A stretch of 33,788 bases of DNA. Source: Desulfobacteraceae bacterium (lineage in GTDB: Bacteria > Desulfobacterota > Desulfobacteria > Desulfobacterales > Desulfobacteraceae). Shown here one piece after another: positions 33,297 through 33,788 of the stretch. The position numbers and the translations under genes are program-made. The DNA lies in the NCBI GenBank assembly GCA_003354055.1, contig PIVQ01000015.1, forward strand, positions 1 to 33,788, in the 5' to 3' direction. A model generated the notes under the pieces. It did no database searches. It saw only the letters and a program-made list of their open reading frames with translations, and had not been told where the DNA came from. The stretch's first letter is position 1, and every line of letters starts with the position of its first letter.

Positions 33297-33788
33297 TCAG
33301 GGTACGATGATGATATCATCGGCCTTGAGCAATATGTCTTTGTTAAGCCGCCCTTTGACTATATCATCATAATCAATGTTGATCATAATCTCCTCCGCAC
33401 CGTTCCTGCGGTATAAAATGATATTATCCTTGGAGGCCCATTCTGTAAACCCCTTAGCCAGGGCAAAGGCCTGGATAACGGTTAACTTTTTAATCAGGGG
33501 ATACTCTCCCACCTCCTGGACTTCACCCAGAATATAGTACTGCTGACTCACCGGACTGACAAGGGTGACGGTCACTGACGGGGCTTCTACAAATTCCGAT
33601 AGTTTTTCCTGAATCGTCTTTTTCAATTCAACAGTGGTGAATCCTTCTGCCGGAATATCATCCAGAAGTGGAAAGGTAATTTTGCCGTCGTTTCTCACCC
33701 TCAAAGCATCAAAGGACAGATCCTCCTCTTTCCAGGTCTGAATGCTCAGGATATCACCGATACCGATCTTATAATCTTTTGCCGTTGA
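33297..33788 (-). CDS. Polysaccharide export protein (Wza/GumB family), 5' part off window
   Basis: The reading frame is open to the window edge, so only the C-terminal 163 residues are seen. They begin in YKIGIGDILSIQTWKEEDLS, the start of a Poly_export domain, continue through VRNDGKITFPLLDDI, and include an SLBB-like domain from about residue 75 (VSQQYYILGEVQEVG) ending KADDIIIVP. Outer-membrane Wza-type proteins form the channel through which group 1 capsules and similar glycans leave the cell. The N-terminal signal or lipobox lies outside. It ends 15 nt before the outer-membrane barrel gene. Confidence 0.88.
   Translation of the reverse strand, partial: STAKDYKIGIGDILSIQTWKEEDLSFDALRVRNDGKITFPLLDDIPAEGFTTVELKKTIQEKLSEFVEAPSVTVTLVSPVSQQYYILGEVQEVGEYPLIKKLTVIQAFALAKGFTEWASKDNIILYRRNGAEEIMINIDYDDIVKGRLNKDILLKADDIIIVP

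Overview
The window looks like a chromosomal segment of a Gram-negative, probably anaerobic bacterium of the sulfate-reducing Desulfobacterota (Desulfobacterales-like). This rests on family resemblance of the encoded proteins and on the combination of an exosortase-type exopolysaccharide locus with an outer-membrane export system; no rRNA or other definitive marker is present. Almost every gene reads on the minus strand; the clear exception is one insertion-sequence transposase.

Region 1 (about 1-5,880) is an accessory, AT-rich stretch. It holds small genes of unknown function on the minus strand (59-415, 556-1020, 3420-4349, 4775-5185), separated by long gaps. It looks like a decayed or low-density gene-cassette region. 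A fold-back like an integron attC site lies at 427-532, a perfect attC-type core overlaps the stop codon of the first gene, and a weaker fold-back follows the stop of 3420-4349. No integrase is in the window. An IS110-family element (about 1225-2989) has inserted here; its long 5' noncoding end is rich in inverted repeats and is a candidate bridge-RNA region. A degenerate repeat with the core TTGCAT-N12-GATGA (minus strand) occurs four times, upstream of three unrelated accessory genes. A 160-nt fold-back (5609-5768) closes the region.

Region 2 (5,886-11,010) is a GC-richer, tightly spaced catabolic-looking operon on the minus strand: TetR-type regulator, SDR dehydrogenase, thiamine-diphosphate enzyme of the acetolactate synthase/2-hydroxyacyl-CoA lyase fold, bile-acid:sodium-symporter-family transporter, second SDR. 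The likely logic is uptake of an organic anion, redox at a hydroxyl/keto group and C-C bond chemistry, but the substrate cannot be read from sequence. The regulator's 5' end appears frameshifted, and a palindromic candidate operator sits upstream.

Region 3 (11,094-33,788) is a long minus-strand exopolysaccharide operon of the exosortase/EpsH type, entering from beyond the right edge and ending at a strong intrinsic terminator at 11,094-11,122. In transcription order it encodes a polysaccharide export protein (partial), an outer-membrane beta-barrel protein, UDP-GlcNAc 2-epimerase, UDP-glucose dehydrogenase, polysaccharide deacetylase, FemAB-like protein, DegT-type aminotransferase, a GT2 glycosyltransferase, exosortase, EpsI-type protein, two GT4-type glycosyltransferases, a flippase, a secreted beta-helix protein, a third GT4-type enzyme, an O-antigen-ligase-like polymerase, two more GT4-type enzymes, a CapK/PaaK-like adenylate-forming protein and a VanZ-like protein. 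Together these cover sugar-nucleotide supply, glycan assembly, flipping, polymerisation and modification, export, and exosortase-dependent protein sorting. No PEP-CTERM substrate is visible in the window.
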